Shown one piece after another: positions 54,713-63,371 of a stretch of 64,000 nt of DNA; position 1 is the first letter of the stretch, and each line of letters starts with the position of its first letter. Position numbers and translations under genes: made by a program. The notes beneath the pieces are model-generated. The model searched no databases. It was given only the letters and a program-made list of their open reading frames with translations, and was not told where the DNA came from. The DNA is from Aldersonia sp036524855 (GTDB lineage Bacteria; Actinomycetota; Actinomycetes; Mycobacteriales; Mycobacteriaceae): the NCBI GenBank assembly GCA_036524855.1, contig DATDBL010000145.1, positions 1 to 64,000 on the forward strand. Reading direction: 5' to 3'.

Positions 54713-57700
54713 ATGACCGAAAGCGGCTCGTTACCGGTTTCGTCCGCGCAGGAAGAGCTGTGGCTGGCACAGAAGTTGGTGCCGAGCCTGTCGAACAACA
54801 TCTCCGGACATCTGGACGTCGCCGGTCCGATCGATCCGTCCGTGCTGGACGCCGCGTTACGGCGGACTTATGGCGAGGCGCTCACCCTGCAGGTGAACAT
54901 CGTCGACGACGCCAGCGGCCCTCGGCAGGTAGCGCGCGATTGCGGTGACTGGAGCCCGTTCTTCGTCGATGTCAGCGGAGAGGCGGACCCAGAGGGCGCG
55001 GCCCAGACCTTGATGGCCGATATGGTCGACCAACCCTTCGACCTCGAGCGGGACACCCTCTATCGAGCCGGGTTGATCAAACTCGGCGATTCACGATTCT
55101 TCGTCTTCTCGGTGTTCCATCACATCGTCGTGGACGGCTTCGGTACCGCGATCATCGCGCGACGGATCGGGGAAGTGTATACGGCCCTGAGGCAGGGACT
55201 TCCGGTACCGAACGCCGAATTCGGCGGACCGGAATTGATCAACAGCGAGGACAACGAGTACCGAAGTTCCGACCAATTCGCGCAGGACCGGGAATTCTGG
55301 GGCGATTACACGTCCGCACTGCCGGACCCGATTCAGCTGCCGGCGAACCCGAGTTCTTCCGTTCCGGTCACCTTGCATTGGGGACTGACGATCTCGAGCG
55401 ACGAGACCGTCGAATGGCTCGCCGCGGCGAACGCCCTGGGCGTCCCGGTGCCAGGCTTCCTGGCGGCGGCCGTCGCCGGCTTCCTGCACCGTATGTCGGG
55501 TGTCTCGGAATTCATGATGCGGTTCGGCGTCGCGAATCGAGTCGGCGCCGCAAGCCGCACGCCGGGTTTGGTGTCGAATGCCGTGCCGATGCGCGTGCAG
55601 GTCGAGCCGACGTCGCAATTCGGGGAGATCGCCGAGGCGGTACGTAGCGAGATTCGAACGATCCTGCGGCATTCCCGCTATCAGGGCTCCGATATTCGAC
55701 GCGATATCCGATTCTCCGGAGCCGCCAAGAACCCGTTCGGTCCGATTCTGAACATCATTCCGTTCTTCGGATCGATCGACTTCGCCGGTACCCCCGCCTT
55801 CATCCGCGGTGTGTCGTTCGGCCCCGTCGATGACCTGTCCATTTCGCTCTACTACATCGGCAGCAGCGGGAACGGCTTGCATATCGAAATCGACGGTAAC
55901 GGCCTCTTGTACAGCCGTGACGATCTGCGGCTCTATGCCGAGCAACTGATGGCGTTCTTCCATGCGGTGGTTGCGAATCCGGCCGCGCGGGTGGATCGGC
56001 TGGGCTTGTTGGCCGTGGCCGAGCGTGCGCGGGTGGTGCAGTGGGGGGTTGGGTCCGCGGTGCCGGTTGCGGATGTGACGTTGGTGGGGTTGTTCGAGGC
56101 GCGGGTGGTGGCGGCGCCGGGTGCGGTGGCGGTGGTGGATGGGGGTCGGGAGTGGACTTATGGGGAGGTGAATGCGTGGGCGAACGGGTTGGCGTGGGTG
56201 TTGATCGGTCGGGGGGTGGGTCCGGAGTCGGTGGTGGCGGTGGCGTTGGGGCGGTCGGTGGAGTTGGTGGTGGCGGTGTTGGCGGTGTGGAAGGCGGGTG
56301 GGGCGTATCTACCGATCGATCCGCGGTATTCGAGTGAGCAGACCGGGTTCGTGGTGGCGGATGCGGCGCCGGTGTTGGTGGTGACGGATGCGGTGAGGGG
56401 GGCGGGGTTGCCGGCGGGTGGGGTGGCGGTGTTGGAGTTGGACGGGCTGGTGCTGGATCGGGGGCGGGGTGATCCGTCGGATGTGGATCGGGTGGGGCGG
56501 TTGGGGCCGGGGAATTTGGCGTATGTGATGTACACGTCGGGGTCGACGGGGGTGCCGAAGGGGGTGGGGGTGTGTCACCGCAATGTGGTGGCGTTGTTCG
56601 CGGGGACGCGGGGGTGGGCGGGGTTCGGGGCGGGGGAGGTGTGGGCGTGGTGTCATTCGGCGGCGTTCGATTTCGCGGTGTGGGAGTGGTGGGGGGCGTT
56701 GTTGCATGGGGGTCGGGTGGTGGTGGTGCCGTGGGAGGTGCTGGGGTCGCCGGTGCGGTTGTGGGAGTTGGTGGCGCGGGAAGCGGTGACGGTGTTGTCG
56801 ATGACGCCGTCGGCGTTTTACGGGTTGGTGGAGTTGGAGCGGGAGCGGGCGGCGGCGGTGTGGGGGGCGGGGCGGTTGCGGTTGGTGGTGTTCGGTGGGG
56901 AGGTGTTGGACGGGGCGCGTCTGCGGGGCTGGGGCGGTGCGGGGTCGGGGCCGGTGTTGGTGAACGGGTATGGGCCGACGGAGACGACGGTGTTCGCGGT
57001 GACCTATGCGCTGCCGGGCGTGGTGGGGGTGGGGTCGGTGCCGATCGGGTCGCCGGTGGGGGGTGCGCGGGTGGTGGTGGTGGATGCGGGGTTGGTGCCG
57101 GTGCCGGTGGGGGTGGCGGGGGAGTTGTATGTCGCGGGGTCGGGGGTGGGTCGGGGGTATTGGCGGCGGGCGGGGTTGACCGCGGTCCGGTTCGTGGCGT
57201 GCCCGTTCGCGGGGGTGGGGGCGCGGATGTATCGGACCGGGGATGTGGTGCGGTGGTCGCGGGCGGGGGTGTTGGAGTTCGTCGGGCGGGTCGATGAGCA
57301 GGTCAAGGTGCGCGGGTTCCGGGTGGAGCCGGGTGAGGTGGAGGCGGTGTTGGTGGCGCATCCGGCGGTGGCGGGGGCGGCGGTGATCGCCCGGGAGTTG
57401 CCCGCCGGCCCGGGGGCGGGGGTGGGGGATCGGCAGTTGGTGGGGTATGTGGTGCTGGATCGGGGGGTGAGCCTGGTGCGGGAGCCGGTGCGGGAGGCGG
57501 AGCTGGTCGGGCAGTGGCGGCGGGTGTACGACGATCTGTACTCCGGGGAGCGGGCGTATGCGCGGGGGCCGGGCGGGGCGGGCGGCGGAGTCGAATTCGG
57601 GGAGGATTTCGCGGGCTGGAACTCCAGCTACACCGGTCGGCCGATCCCGCTGGACCAGATGCGGCAATGGCGGGCGGCGACCGTCGAACGGATCCGCGAG

Positions 57701-60028
57701 TTGCGGCCCCGGCGGGTGCTCGAGGTCGGGGTCGGCTCCGGGTTGTTGCTGTCGCGGCTGGCGCCGGAGTGTGCGGAGTATTGGGGCACGGATTTCTCCG
57801 CGGCGACGGTCGAGTCGTTGCGCGCCGGGTTGGCCGGGCAGGGGGGGTGGGCCCACCGGGTGCGGTTGCGGGTGCAGCCCGCCGACGTGTCCGACGGCCT
57901 GCCCGAGGGTCGTTTCGACACCGTGGTGGTGAACTCGGTGGTGCAGTACTTCCCGAATGCGGGGTATCTGCTCGACGTGATCGCGACGGCGTTGCGGTTG
58001 CTGGCGCCCGGTGGGGCGCTGTTCGTCGGGGACGTGCGGAACCTGGGGTTGCTGCGCGAGTTCACCACCGCGGTGGCGGTGGCCGGGGCGGACCCGGCGG
58101 CGACCGCCGCGGGGTTGCGGGAGCGGGTGCGCCGGGAGATGCTCGGCGAGCGGGAGTTGCTGTTGGCGCCGGAGTTCTTCGCCGCGCTGCCGCGGCGGTT
58201 CCCGCAGATCGCGGCGGTGCAGATCACGCTCAAGGACATGGCCGCGGTCAACGAGCTCAGCTGCTACCGCTACGAGGTGGTGTTGCGCACCGCGCCGGTG
58301 CGGGTGCGGTCGGCGGCCGCCGCGCCGACCCGGCCGTGGGCGGACTTCGCGGGGTTGGCCGAGCTGGGGGCGTATCTGCGCGCCGAGCGGCCGCCGCTGC
58401 TGCGGGTCACCGGCATCCCGCACGCCGGGCTGGCCGGCGACGTGGCCGCGGTCGCCGCGCTGGACGCGGCCGCCGACCGCACCCCGATCGGGGCACTGCC
58501 CACCGCGCCGGATCCCGCCGCGGGCGCGGTGTGGCCCGCGGACTGCCACCGGCTGGCCGGCGAGCTCGGCCACACTGCGGCGCTGACCTTGTCACCCACT
58601 GCGGGCCGGATCGACGCCGTGTTCACCCGCGCCGACGACACCGCGGACCGGGTCGGGGCCGGACCGGTGTCGACCGACCTGTACCGGCCGGCCGGCCCGC
58701 TCGGCGCGCTGGCCGGCTACGTCAACGACCCGGCCGGCCCCGCTCGGGTCGCGGCGCTGCGCGGGTATCTGGCCGAGCGGTTGCCGGAGTACATGGTGCC
58801 CGCGGCGATCGTCGCGCTGGACCGGCTGCCGGTCACCGTGAACGGCAAACTCGACCACCGCGCCCTGCCCACCCCCGACTACACCACCACCAGCTACCGC
58901 GCCCCCAGCACCGCCATCGAAGAAGCCATCGCCACCGTCTACGCCGAACTCCTCGACCTCCCCCGCGTCGGCGTCGACGACAGTTTCTTCGACATCGGGG
59001 GCAACTCGCTGGTGGCCACCAGGATGGTGACCATGCTGCGGGCCAGGCTCGGTGTCGACGTCCCCGTGAGTGCCGTGTTCCAGGATCCGACGCCGGGCGG
59101 ACTCGCCCGCCGCATCGGCAGCCCGCTCAGTTCTCGTGGCGCGTCGGCGGGGTGGGCCTTCGGCGTGGTGCTGCCGCTTCGCTCCACCGGTGCCCTACCT
59201 CCACTATTCTGCGTGCATCCGGGCAGTGGACTCTCGTGGGCATATTCCGGGCTGCTGCAACATCTCTCATCCGACCGCCCGGTGTACGGGCTGCAGTCCC
59301 CGGTGATCAGTGGTGAGCCGGCCTTCGAATCGGTGCAGCAACTGGCTCATCGGTACGTCGAGGAGATCCGCACCATCCAACAGAAGGGGCCCTACCATCT
59401 GCTCGGATGGTCGCTGGGTGGGGTCATCGCACACGTCATGGCCATCGAGTTGCGCAGCGCCGGTGCTGAGGTCGCGACGCTGGCGATCATGGACTCGCCC
59501 CTCGTCGAGGGAGACGATCCGTCCCTTGAAGAAGGCGATCTGTTCGAGGGCGAAATCACCGCCGAAAAGCTCGTCCGCGCCATGGGCGGCGAGTTCGCCA
59601 GCACCCACGCCGACGGAGAACTGCACGCCTCCGGCACGGAACTCGCTGGCACACAGGCCGAGAGCGAAATGTCCTTCGAGGATGCCGTTGCGGTCCTGAA
59701 CCGGTCATTCGGCGTGGACACCGGGCTCACGCCCATGCACCTGAAGCGCCTCGGCGCCTGGGTCGAGAATCGGAAACGGTTGCTGCGAGGCTTTAGCCCT
59801 GGAGTCTTCGACGGGGACCTGCTGTTCTTCAGCGCGGCGCAGTCGTTGGACGACACCGGCGAGCGGCGGTCGGCCGAGGTATGGCGACCGGCCATCACCG
59901 GGGCCATTCGCGAGCACGTTGTGGGCTGTGCGCACATCGAAATGACCACGCCGCAGGCGTACGCTGTCATCGGTCCCGTTCTGGAGAACTACCTTGCCGA
60001 ACGGACCTCGCCGCCCCCTGCGTCGTGA
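54713..60028 (+). CDS. Single-module NRPS: C-A-MT-T-TE
   Basis: The 1771-residue product has five domains. Condensation is at 1-430, with HHIVVDG at about 135. Adenylation is at 440-885: YTSGSTGVPKG at about 606, NGYGPTETTVF, YRTGD, DEQVKVRGFRVEPGEVE. A methyltransferase is inserted at 960-1200 (VLEVGVGSGLLLSRLAPE, at about 1002), then the A-domain end (LPVTVNGKLDHRAL, at about 1378). The carrier is at 1395-1465 (FFDIGGNSLV, Ser at about 1432) and the thioesterase at 1480-1771 (GWSLGGV, Ser at about 1567). The pocket segment AFDFAVWEWWGALLHGG gives a code starting D-F-W, as in Thr-type domains, but the rest differs. The product should contain an N-methylated residue released by the TE. No partner NRPS or MbtH gene is adjacent. 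Codon use in the A core differs sharply from the rest. ATG 54713 has only a weak ribosome site. Confidence 0.93.
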   Translation: MTESGSLPVSSAQEELWLAQKLVPSLSNNISGHLDVAGPIDPSVLDAALRRTYGEALTLQVNIVDDASGPRQVARDCGDWSPFFVDVSGEADPEGAAQTLMADMVDQPFDLERDTLYRAGLIKLGDSRFFVFSVFHHIVVDGFGTAIIARRIGEVYTALRQGLPVPNAEFGGPELINSEDNEYRSSDQFAQDREFWGDYTSALPDPIQLPANPSSSVPVTLHWGLTISSDETVEWLAAANALGVPVPGFLAAAVAGFLHRMSGVSEFMMRFGVANRVGAASRTPGLVSNAVPMRVQVEPTSQFGEIAEAVRSEIRTILRHSRYQGSDIRRDIRFSGAAKNPFGPILNIIPFFGSIDFAGTPAFIRGVSFGPVDDLSISLYYIGSSGNGLHIEIDGNGLLYSRDDLRLYAEQLMAFFHAVVANPAARVDRLGLLAVAERARVVQWGVGSAVPVADVTLVGLFEARVVAAPGAVAVVDGGREWTYGEVNAWANGLAWVLIGRGVGPESVVAVALGRSVELVVAVLAVWKAGGAYLPIDPRYSSEQTGFVVADAAPVLVVTDAVRGAGLPAGGVAVLELDGLVLDRGRGDPSDVDRVGRLGPGNLAYVMYTSGSTGVPKGVGVCHRNVVALFAGTRGWAGFGAGEVWAWCHSAAFDFAVWEWWGALLHGGRVVVVPWEVLGSPVRLWELVAREAVTVLSMTPSAFYGLVELERERAAAVWGAGRLRLVVFGGEVLDGARLRGWGGAGSGPVLVNGYGPTETTVFAVTYALPGVVGVGSVPIGSPVGGARVVVVDAGLVPVPVGVAGELYVAGSGVGRGYWRRAGLTAVRFVACPFAGVGARMYRTGDVVRWSRAGVLEFVGRVDEQVKVRGFRVEPGEVEAVLVAHPAVAGAAVIARELPAGPGAGVGDRQLVGYVVLDRGVSLVREPVREAELVGQWRRVYDDLYSGERAYARGPGGAGGGVEFGEDFAGWNSSYTGRPIPLDQMRQWRAATVERIRELRPRRVLEVGVGSGLLLSRLAPECAEYWGTDFSAATVESLRAGLAGQGGWAHRVRLRVQPADVSDGLPEGRFDTVVVNSVVQYFPNAGYLLDVIATALRLLAPGGALFVGDVRNLGLLREFTTAVAVAGADPAATAAGLRERVRREMLGERELLLAPEFFAALPRRFPQIAAVQITLKDMAAVNELSCYRYEVVLRTAPVRVRSAAAAPTRPWADFAGLAELGAYLRAERPPLLRVTGIPHAGLAGDVAAVAALDAAADRTPIGALPTAPDPAAGAVWPADCHRLAGELGHTAALTLSPTAGRIDAVFTRADDTADRVGAGPVSTDLYRPAGPLGALAGYVNDPAGPARVAALRGYLAERLPEYMVPAAIVALDRLPVTVNGKLDHRALPTPDYTTTSYRAPSTAIEEAIATVYAELLDLPRVGVDDSFFDIGGNSLVATRMVTMLRARLGVDVPVSAVFQDPTPGGLARRIGSPLSSRGASAGWAFGVVLPLRSTGALPPLFCVHPGSGLSWAYSGLLQHLSSDRPVYGLQSPVISGEPAFESVQQLAHRYVEEIRTIQQKGPYHLLGWSLGGVIAHVMAIELRSAGAEVATLAIMDSPLVEGDDPSLEEGDLFEGEITAEKLVRAMGGEFASTHADGELHASGTELAGTQAESEMSFEDAVAVLNRSFGVDTGLTPMHLKRLGAWVENRKRLLRGFSPGVFDGDLLFFSAAQSLDDTGERRSAEVWRPAITGAIREHVVGCAHIEMTTPQAYAVIGPVLENYLAERTSPPPAS

Positions 60029-60048
60029 TTAGTTGGCCGCCGCCCGAC

Positions 60049-60561
60049 TCAGCCTCGCTGCTCGTTCGTCAACCATCCGTTGAGCACGCTCTGGTCGCTC
60101 GCGACCGACCGCAAGATCATCTGCCTGACCAGGAGTTCGATCTGGCCGCCGACCAACGGCATTTTCACCGCGACCTGCCCGTGAATGTCAAACAGGGTGC
60201 GACCGGATTCGATCCCGCGCAGTCGGGACCGGCTCTCGATGCGGAATGGCACCCCGCCCGTCGCGCCGCCGGTGATCCGTCCGCGCGCAGTATCCCCATC
60301 GAGCCGACCCCATTCGTTTACCCACTCCGAGACCAGTGGTCGTCGCAGCACGCCGCGCGCGATGGCGGGTAGGTCGGCGAGGTCGGTCCGATCGGTCACC
60401 GTGACCCGCAGCGTTTCGGGTCCGGACGGTTTGTCGATCACCACGACGGAGCGATCGTTGTCCTTCATGCGCCAACGCCAATATCTTTCGTCCGTGAGTG
60501 CCGCGTGCACCTCCCGCACAGCGTGCGGAAGTTCAGCCGAGAATTCGAAGTCCTTCGGCAC
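60049..60561 (-). CDS. DUF2505 family protein
   Basis: The 170-residue product resembles the DUF2505 START-like family of mycobacteria: FEFSAELPHAVREVHAALTDERYWRWRM at the start, then LPAIARGVLRRPLVSEWVNEWG and a VAVKMPLVGGQIELLVRQMI closing helix. It could bind a lipid or hydrophobic ligand; nothing more can be read. GTG 60561. It is convergent with the NRPS gene. Confidence 0.8.
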   Translation of the reverse strand: MPKDFEFSAELPHAVREVHAALTDERYWRWRMKDNDRSVVVIDKPSGPETLRVTVTDRTDLADLPAIARGVLRRPLVSEWVNEWGRLDGDTARGRITGGATGGVPFRIESRSRLRGIESGRTLFDIHGQVAVKMPLVGGQIELLVRQMILRSVASDQSVLNGWLTNEQRG

Positions 60562-60601
60562 GACTGGAACGCTATCGCCGACCGGTCCCCTTGTCGCGTC
60601 A

Positions 60602-60818
60602 TCACGACCGAGCGGACAGGTCAGCCGCCCTCAGCCGCTCCAGCACCGGCGAGAACGCCTCGGCGAGATCGGCCGGCACCAGCACCTCGTCGATCCCGAG
60701 CCAATAACGGTGTTCCAGCAGCGTCGCGTCGGCCACGTCGGGGACGGCAGGAGGCCCGCGGCCCCCCCCGTAGCTGCTCGGTCACCGTCATCTGCGCAAG
60801 CGTTCGCTCGATCGTCAT
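60602..60818 (-). pseudogene. Small gene interrupted in a G8 tract (frameshift or variable tract)
   Basis: ATG 60818 (GGAGTC upstream) begins MTIERTLAQMTVTEQLR and reaches eight G residues (C8 at 60762-60769 on the plus strand). In the present frame it runs on into arginine-rich nonsense. With one G fewer it continues GGRGPPAVPDVADATLLEHR, then YWLGIDEVLVPADLAEAF and SPVLERLRAADLSARS, with TGA at 60604-60602, a sensible 71-residue protein. No family was recognised. A sequencing error, a true mutation and phase variation are all possible. Confidence 0.55.
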
Positions 60819-60877
60819 CGCGACTCCATCCGGTCGGGGGGTACGTTCATCTCTGGTACCCAACGAAAGGACTGGAC

Positions 60878-61315
60878 ATGCCAACTCGTAGCGCGCGCAC
60901 CGACTGGAAGGGTGGCCTGCAGGACGGCTCCGGCCAGGTCAGCCTCGCCAGTTCCGGCGTCGGCACCTTCGACGTGTCGTTTCCGAAGCGAGCGGCCGAG
61001 GACGCGGACGGCACCACGAGCCCCGAGGAACTGATCGCGGCCGCGCATTCTGCGTGCTATTCGATGGCGCTGTCCGCTGAGATCGCCCAGGCCGGTGGCA
61101 CACCACAGTCGCTCGACGTGACCGCCGACGTCTCGCTCGGTCCCGATCCGGCTGGCGGCTTCCGGCTGACCGGCATCAAGCTCACCGTGCGCGGCAAGGC
61201 CGACGGCCTCGATGCGGACGGGTTCGCCAAGGCCGCGCAGATCGCAAAGGAAGGCTGCCCGGTGAGCAAGGCGCTGACCGGCGTGGACATCTCGCTGGAC
61301 GCGGCCCTGGTCTGA
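60878..61315 (+). CDS. OsmC/Ohr-family peroxiredoxin
   Basis: The 145-residue product is OsmC-like: RSARTDWKGGLQDGSGQVSL, TSPEELIAAAHSACYSMALS with the first catalytic Cys, VTADVSLGP and AAQIAKEGCPVSKAL with the second Cys. It reduces organic peroxides through the Cys pair. AAAGGA precedes ATG 60878. Confidence 0.92.
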   Translation: MPTRSARTDWKGGLQDGSGQVSLASSGVGTFDVSFPKRAAEDADGTTSPEELIAAAHSACYSMALSAEIAQAGGTPQSLDVTADVSLGPDPAGGFRLTGIKLTVRGKADGLDADGFAKAAQIAKEGCPVSKALTGVDISLDAALV

Positions 61316-61442
61316 CGCGGCCCTGGTCCGACGAACGACCGTCCACGTCGGGTCTATCCCAGCCGCGAGGTCACCGCCTATTTTTGCTGAGTTGGCCTGT
61401 GTTCATCGGGGGCAGCGCGGACACTCTCCGAGAGGAGCGGCG

Positions 61443-61819
61443 ATGACCGGCGTCACGTTCGGTGCCCCAGGTAAGGGTCCGTGGGAACTGGACCCCACGC
61501 ATTTCCCACGCCCGGTGACACGCTTCCTGGCCGACGCATTGGTAGCCGGGATGCCACGTGGATTCTCCTTCTGCACGGCGAGAACGTGGTGCTGCGGTTG
61601 CTCGGCGCCATCGTCACAGACCGAGGCGGGCAGCTGAGCCGGGCGGCGGTCGTCGCCAGGGAGTTCGGCATCCCGGCCGTCGTGGGCACTCGACCGTCTC
61701 GCGGTCGAGTGCGACCGGGTGTTCGGCGATCCGGATCACGACGTCGAGTTCGCCTTGCGGCCGGTGCGCTGTACCTGCTGCAGCGGCGGCCGATCACCCC
61801 CTCACCGTCCCGCTGGTAG
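61443..61819 (+). pseudogene. PEP-utilising enzyme debris with several frame changes
   Basis: ATG 61443 (GAGGAG upstream) starts GAPGKGPWELDPTHFPRPVT, an N-terminus known from PEP-utilising enzymes, and degenerates after 40 codons. In a second frame, GAIVTDRGGQLSRAAVVARE and FGIPAVVGT is the phosphohistidine mobile domain, but the catalytic His is Arg (LSRAA instead of LSHAA). A third frame gives LAVECDRVFGDPDHDVEFAL, and the second frame then YLLQRRPIT. Hundreds of residues are missing and three frames are needed, so this is not functional. Confidence 0.8.
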
Positions 61820-62163
61820 TCCTCGGAATCGGACTGGGCGCGGCCACACCAGCGGCGCAGAGCGCGGCACGCGTGGCGCAGTCGGGCATGGCCGCCGGCG
61901 TCATGTCGACGATGCGCTACCTCGGCGGCGTCGCCGGGGTAGCCGTCCTCGGTGCGATGCTCGGCGAGCCAGACGGGGGCGGTGTCGACGGTGGCGGGGC
62001 CGCGATCGTGGCGGATCATCGGGCCCTGCTGCTCGTCTTCGGCGCGGCGCTGGCCGCAAGCGCGGCGTGTGCCGCTGCGCTGCCCGGGCGCGTCAGGGTC
62101 TCGCCGGCCGGGGAAGTCCCCGGTGTCGCGCCGGCACCTGGCGACGAGCGCGCCGACCGATAG
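61810..62163 (+). pseudogene. C-terminal remnant of a DHA2-type MFS transporter
   Basis: With no start of its own, the frame reads PLVVLGIGLGAATPAAQSAA, then QSGMAAGVMSTMRYLGGVAGVAVLGAML and HRALLLVFGAALAASAACAAALPG. This is the last quarter of EmrB/QacA-like exporters. It is fused directly behind the PEP-enzyme debris. It is a different gene from the exporter relic at 23064. Confidence 0.8.
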
Positions 62164-62176
62164 GTCGCGGCGGACA

Positions 62177-62971
62177 TCACCCCACGGTGCCGGCCGTGCT
62201 TCCCGCTGAAGTATGAGCAGTATCAGCCGACCGCGCGGCGCGCTCGGTGAGGAACGCGAACGCGAGGCCGAGCACCAGCCACAGCGTCGTCTGCACCGCC
62301 AGCGACGAGATCCGGAACTCCCAGAGGAGTGACGCCGGGAAGTCCGCGCCGACCTCGTCGATGCCGGGCATCAGGACGTAACCGAGGCCGACGATCACCA
62401 CGAACGTCGCGGTCGTCGCGGCGATCCGCACGGTCACCAGCGAATCGCGCAGGGCCCGCAGCACCCACCCGGCCGCGACGATCGCGCCGAACCCGAGCAC
62501 GACCGCGGCGAGCCACAGCAGCGTGCGTTGGTTGATCGTCTCCGGATCGCCGACCGCGGGCGGATTCGGCGGGTACTTGAAGAACGGCACCGCATCGATC
62601 GCCAGCCACGCCAGGCCGGCGAACGTCAGTGCCAGCGCCACCCCCGAGAGCGCGATTCTCGAGCGCGCGAAGTTCAGCACGGTCGCATAGATGGCGCCGA
62701 GCGCGAGTCCGGCCAGGGCGGTCGCGAGGAACAGGCCCGCCTGCTGTCCGGTGCGGCTGACCAGCGCCTCTTCCTCGTCGTGCGAGTGGGTTGGCGCTTC
62801 GGATTCGTGCTCGTGGGCCGCTTCGGCGGAGTGCGCCTCCTCGATCGCGATTGCCGCGTCCACGTGCGGTTCTCCGAGGAAGAACGCGACCCCGCCGGCC
62901 AGCAGGCCGGCAATGAGTCCGGCCAGCAGGCCGCGGATGATCAGGCTCGAGAACGATCCGGTCAGTGGCAC
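62177..62971 (-). CDS. cbtA: Cobalt transporter subunit CbtA
   Basis: The 264-residue product has about six membrane helices. The CbtA pattern includes SLIIRGLLAGLIAGLLAGGV, a His/Glu loop EAAHEHESEAPTHSHDEEEA, AFFLGEPHV and FFKYPPNPPAVGDPETINQR, with PPNPPAVG the family hallmark. GTG 62971 overlaps the cbtB stop by 10 bases. With CbtB it is predicted to import cobalt for cobalamin; the upstream B12 riboswitch supports this. Confidence 0.93.
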   Translation of the reverse strand: MPLTGSFSSLIIRGLLAGLIAGLLAGGVAFFLGEPHVDAAIAIEEAHSAEAAHEHESEAPTHSHDEEEALVSRTGQQAGLFLATALAGLALGAIYATVLNFARSRIALSGVALALTFAGLAWLAIDAVPFFKYPPNPPAVGDPETINQRTLLWLAAVVLGFGAIVAAGWVLRALRDSLVTVRIAATTATFVVIVGLGYVLMPGIDEVGADFPASLLWEFRISSLAVQTTLWLVLGLAFAFLTERAARSADTAHTSAGSTAGTVG

Positions 62972-63156
62972 GGCAGGCCCAGCAGGTGCCGACCGTCGTG
63001 CATCAGCTCGTGCATGTACATCCCGCTGCGGGAGATGACGCCCTGGTCGAACCCGACCAGGTACAGCGTGAGCAGTGCGAGCAGGACGACGCCTGCGGCG
63101 ATCAGCAGTGCGAGCATCGGGTCGGTCGTCTTGCTGGGGGTCGATACGTAAGCCAT
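62962..63156 (-). CDS. cbtB: Cobalt transporter subunit CbtB
   Basis: The 64-residue product has one membrane helix (MLALLIAAGVVLLALLTLYLVGF) and the CbtB C-terminus MYMHELMHDGRHLLGLPCH, with the conserved H-E-x-x-H-D-x-R-H and PCH metal-type residues. AGGAGG precedes ATG 63156. It overlaps cbtA and follows the cobalamin riboswitch. Confidence 0.93.
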   Translation of the reverse strand: MAYVSTPSKTTDPMLALLIAAGVVLLALLTLYLVGFDQGVISRSGMYMHELMHDGRHLLGLPCH

Positions 63157-63195
63157 GTGTCCTCCTGGGAGTGCGCGTCCCGGTCGAGTCGCGAC

Positions 63196-63290
63196 GCGAG
63201 TACCCGGGTCTGGCTTCCCATGCTGGTTGGACAGCGGCTGGGTCACAGTGGCGCGACCGCTCCGGAATCACACCGGCATTCCTGGTACGG
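63196..63290 (-). ncRNA. Cobalamin riboswitch
   Basis: On the complementary strand the conserved B12 elements appear in order: ATGCCGGTGTGATTCCGGAGC, shown here as ATGCCGGTG and ATTCCGG, then GGTCGCGCCACTGT (B12 core GCCACTG), then GGGAAGCCAGACCC. It ends about 40 bases before the cbtB start. Cobalamin binding is expected to shut off cbtB-cbtA by hiding the ribosome binding site. Confidence 0.94.
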
Positions 63291-63342
63291 CATCGTTTTG
63301 TCGCTCAGTATGACCACAAACGTGGCCACCAGGGGACTTTTT

Positions 63343-63360
63343 CACCCGCCCGAGCGGGTG
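63343..63360. terminator. Short hairpin beside the secreted protein gene
   Basis: CACCCGC (63343-63349) and GCGGGTG (63354-63360) form a 7-bp stem with loop CCGA, 12 bases beyond the stop of the leftward secreted-protein gene. On that strand A residues, not T, follow the stem, so it is not a standard intrinsic terminator. Confidence 0.45.
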
Positions 63361-63371
63361 TCAATCCGCGC

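Noticed and set aside
56035..57590. G-rich stretch as a sequencing artefact or non-coding repeat
   Set aside because: All adenylation motifs are in frame and in the correct order through the stretch, so it is coding.
63343..63360. Hairpin as an intrinsic terminator
   Set aside because: The T-run lies on the wrong side for the leftward gene, and the stem is short.
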